Shown here one piece after another: positions 33,737 through 35,566 of a DNA stretch of 35,566 bases. The stretch comes from Oxalobacteraceae bacterium IMCC9480 (GTDB lineage Bacteria; Pseudomonadota; Gammaproteobacteria; Burkholderiales; Burkholderiaceae_D): the NCBI GenBank assembly GCA_000195205.2, contig AEPR01000054.1, positions 1 to 35,566 of the forward strand, read 5' to 3'. The notes under the pieces were generated by a model. The model saw only the letters and a list, made by a program, of their open reading frames with translations. It searched no databases and was not told the DNA's origin. Position 1 is the first letter of the stretch; every line of letters starts with the position of its first letter. Position numbers and translations under genes: made by a program.

Positions 33737-34989
33737 TCCCGATCATTCCGATCCAGCCGGCACGCAGTGCAGCGGTGCCGGTCGCCGATGCCGCGACGGT
33801 GGCCAACACCTATCTGCGACCCGGTATCCTGAACCTGTCCGCGCTGCCGCCGCTGGCGCTGTACATCCACTTCCCGTGGTGCGTCAAAAAATGCCCGTAC
33901 TGTGATTTCAATTCGCATGAAGTCGCCGGCCAGTCGCAGTCCGGTTTTCCGGAAGAGGCTTACCTCGATGCCGTGCGCGCCGATCTCGAAAGTGCGTTGC
34001 CGCTGATCTGGGGCCGCAAGATTTACACGATCTTCATCGGCGGTGGCACACCCAGCCTGATGTCGGCGGCAGGACTCGACCGGCTGATGTCGGATGTGCG
34101 CACGCTGCTGCCACTCGACGGCGCCGCCGAGATCACGATGGAAGCCAATCCGGGCACGTTCGAAGTCGAGAAATTTCGCAGCTACCGCGCCAGCGGCATC
34201 AACCGCCTGTCGATCGGTATCCAGAGTTTCAATGGCGAGCATCTGCGTGCGCTGGGTCGTATCCACGATCACGACGAAGCCCGTCGTGCGGTCGATATCG
34301 CCCACTCGACCTTCGATAATTTCAACCTCGATCTGATGTATGCGCTGCCATCGCAAACGCTGGCCGAAGCCACGCAGGATATCCGCACCGCGCTCGGCTA
34401 TGCGCCGCCGCATCTGTCGCTGTATCACCTGACGATGGAGCCGAACACGGTCTTTGCCAAGTTCCCGCCAGCCTTGCCCGACGATGATCTCAGTGCCGAT
34501 ATGCAGGACATGATTGCCGCCGAAACCGGTGCTGCCGGCTACGGCCATTACGAAGTCTCGGCCTACGCACAACCCGGCCGGCAGTCGCGCCACAATCTCA
34601 ATTACTGGCAGTTCGGCGATTATCTCGGCGTCGGCGCGGGCGCGCATTCGAAGCTGTCGTTCCCGCACCGGATCATCCGCCAGGCCCGCTTCAAGCAACC
34701 GAAGTCCTACATGGAAAACATGGCGCGCGGCAGTGCGATTCAGGAAGAAAACGAGATTGCGCGCGGCGAACTCGGCTTTGAATTCATGCTCAACACCTTG
34801 CGCCTGACCAGCGGATTCCAGGTCAACCTGTTTGCCGAACGGACCGGGCTGGGACTCAATGCCGTCGAGTCGGCCTTGCAGGCGGCCGAGGCTAAAGGCT
34901 TGCTGTTTCGCGACCATAAAACCATCCGGCCGACGCTGCTTGGCCAGCGCTTTCTGAACGACTTGCAGCAGATGTTCCTGGCCGATTAA
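33733..34989 (+). CDS. hemW: Radical SAM heme chaperone HemW (coproporphyrinogen III oxidase-like)
   Basis: This 418-residue radical-SAM protein has the cluster motif CVKKCPYC (Cys50, Cys54, Cys57) in IHFPWCVKKCPYCDFNSHE. The SAM-binding GGGTPSLM is followed by RLSIGIQSFN, and the C-terminal HemW domain is typical (LGVGAGAHSKLS, then EFMLNTLRL). HemW proteins were long annotated as oxygen-independent coproporphyrinogen oxidase but act in heme delivery. A leader of about 40 residues precedes the barrel, as in Burkholderiales homologues. The ATG overlaps the rdgB stop. The coding unit ends at a strong terminator. Confidence 0.94.
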   Translation: MIPIIPIQPARSAAVPVADAATVANTYLRPGILNLSALPPLALYIHFPWCVKKCPYCDFNSHEVAGQSQSGFPEEAYLDAVRADLESALPLIWGRKIYTIFIGGGTPSLMSAAGLDRLMSDVRTLLPLDGAAEITMEANPGTFEVEKFRSYRASGINRLSIGIQSFNGEHLRALGRIHDHDEARRAVDIAHSTFDNFNLDLMYALPSQTLAEATQDIRTALGYAPPHLSLYHLTMEPNTVFAKFPPALPDDDLSADMQDMIAAETGAAGYGHYEVSAYAQPGRQSRHNLNYWQFGDYLGVGAGAHSKLSFPHRIIRQARFKQPKSYMENMARGSAIQEENEIARGELGFEFMLNTLRLTSGFQVNLFAERTGLGLNAVESALQAAEAKGLLFRDHKTIRPTLLGQRFLNDLQQMFLAD

Positions 34990-35013
34990 GCCGCGTGCGT
35001 TCTGACTTCCTGT

Positions 35014-35050
35014 GCGCGCTGTCTAACAGACAGCGCGCCTATTTTTTTTT
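35014..35050 (+). terminator. Strong intrinsic terminator after hemW
   Basis: GCGCGCTGTCT (35014-35024), loop AAC, AGACAGCGCGC (35028-35038) form a perfect 11-bp stem, closed soon after by nine T residues (35042-35050). It lies 25 bases after the hemW stop and is the clearest terminator in the window. Confidence 0.92.
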
Positions 35051-35277
35051 ATGCTTCGGCCGATGCCGGTAATGGCAGCCGGCCTCTCCGCAGGTGTTGG
35101 CGACTGCTCAGCCGGCTATCCTGATTCGGGTTATCCTGCGCGGCGTCGGTCGGGACGAAAGCCTTCCCGCTGAACCGCACTGCCAGTCCGGAAAAACCTG
35201 GATGCCAGCATTGCCCCGGCAAGAAAAAATTCTCAGCCTTGAACAGGCCCCTTTCCCATTTTTTAGAGTGAAACAAC
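35051..35277. other. Intergenic region before the [2Fe-2S] subunit gene
   Basis: These 227 bases show no supported gene: the plus and minus frames here are unrelated to known families. No consensus promoter was recognised. A sigma54-like TGG...TTGC spacing near 35199-35214 is one base too long. Only the weak GAGTG before the next ATG is seen. Confidence 0.5.
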
Positions 35278-35566
35278 ATGAGCACATTTACCGTCAATGG
35301 CAAAGCCATTGTCACCGGGGTTGATCCCGTCACCCCGTTGCTGTGGGTGATCCGCGATGAAATCGGCCTCAAGGGCACCAAGTTCGGATGCGGCATCGGC
35401 ATGTGCGGTGCCTGCACCGTGCACGTCGATGGTCGCGCCATCCGTTCGTGCATCACGCCTGTCAGCATCGTCGCCAATAAGGCGATCACTACTATCGAAG
35501 GCCTGTCGGCCGATGGCCAGCATCCGCTGCAAAAAGCCTGGATCGCCACGCAGGCACCGCAATGCG
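35278..35566 (+). CDS. [2Fe-2S] small subunit of a xanthine-oxidase-family molybdoenzyme (partial)
   Basis: The gene is cut by the window end; 96 residues are visible. [20 protein letters not shown] opens a plant-type ferredoxin domain whose cluster cysteines are C38, C43, C46 (CGIGMCGAC) and C58. The second [2Fe-2S] domain is just beginning (WIATQAPQC). In the xanthine dehydrogenase/aldehyde oxidase/isoquinoline 1-oxidoreductase family this subunit carries electrons from the molybdopterin subunit. The short form starting with [15 protein letters not shown] and TTIEGL fits the IorA-type two-subunit enzymes best. The large molybdopterin subunit would be expected immediately downstream, outside the window. 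The substrate is unknown. Confidence 0.9.
   Translation, partial: MSTFTVNGKAIVTGVDPVTPLLWVIRDEIGLKGTKFGCGIGMCGACTVHVDGRAIRSCITPVSIVANKAITTIEGLSADGQHPLQKAWIATQAPQC

Noticed and set aside
35199-35214. Sigma54-type promoter before the molybdoenzyme subunit gene
   Set aside because: The GG to GC distance is one base longer than the required spacing and the rest of the consensus is poor.

Overview
The window reads as an ordinary chromosome segment of a GC-rich betaproteobacterium, most likely Burkholderiales and probably near Oxalobacteraceae. I infer this from the protein sequences, the codon bias, the yicC-gmk-rpoZ-spoT, rph-rdgB-hemW and greB neighbourhoods, and the type of Liv transporter plus CoA-ligase cluster. 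No database search was possible. Coding density is high. Many antisense reading frames are by-products of the GC bias.

Layout. A tRNA-Arg(UCU) gene (72-148) is followed by a plus-strand cluster (467-8610). It holds a complete branched-chain-type ABC importer (two ATPases, two permeases, one binding protein), a long-chain acyl-CoA ligase, a TetR regulator and a crotonase-fold enzyme that looks like an isomerase rather than a hydratase. Together they suggest import, CoA activation and beta-oxidation of a carboxylic acid. A convergent minus-strand run (12344 to 8626) carries wrbA, a DUF2069 membrane protein, a D-2-hydroxyacid dehydrogenase, a small periplasmic DUF4124-like protein and hydroxypyruvate isomerase. 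A YihY/BrkB membrane protein follows on the plus strand, then a small ParDE toxin-antitoxin module with its own promoter and repeat operator (about 13886-14495). Next are metY plus an alpha/beta hydrolase (minus), a CBS-pair protein, an FAD oxidoreductase, and an MFS-acyltransferase fusion whose reading frame has no ATG, GTG or TTG at its conserved N-terminus.

The least explained part is 20569-22722 on the minus strand. Four consecutive small genes encode secreted proteins: a Cys-free Gly/Ser/Asn/Thr-rich protein, an Ala/Ser-rich protein with four cysteines after the signal peptide, a Pro-tailed protein, and an L,D-transpeptidase-like protein. This is the best candidate here for an undescribed surface or envelope system. 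Diverging from it are modA and modB, with no modC beside them, then rlmJ and greB.

The right third is core housekeeping. yicC, gmk, rpoZ and spoT are on the minus strand. A Ser/Thr kinase and PP2C phosphatase pair, rph, rdgB and hemW are on the plus strand and end at a strong intrinsic terminator (35014-35050). The window closes inside a [2Fe-2S] subunit gene of a xanthine-oxidase-family molybdoenzyme (35278 onward), a possible consumer of the molybdate taken up by ModAB.
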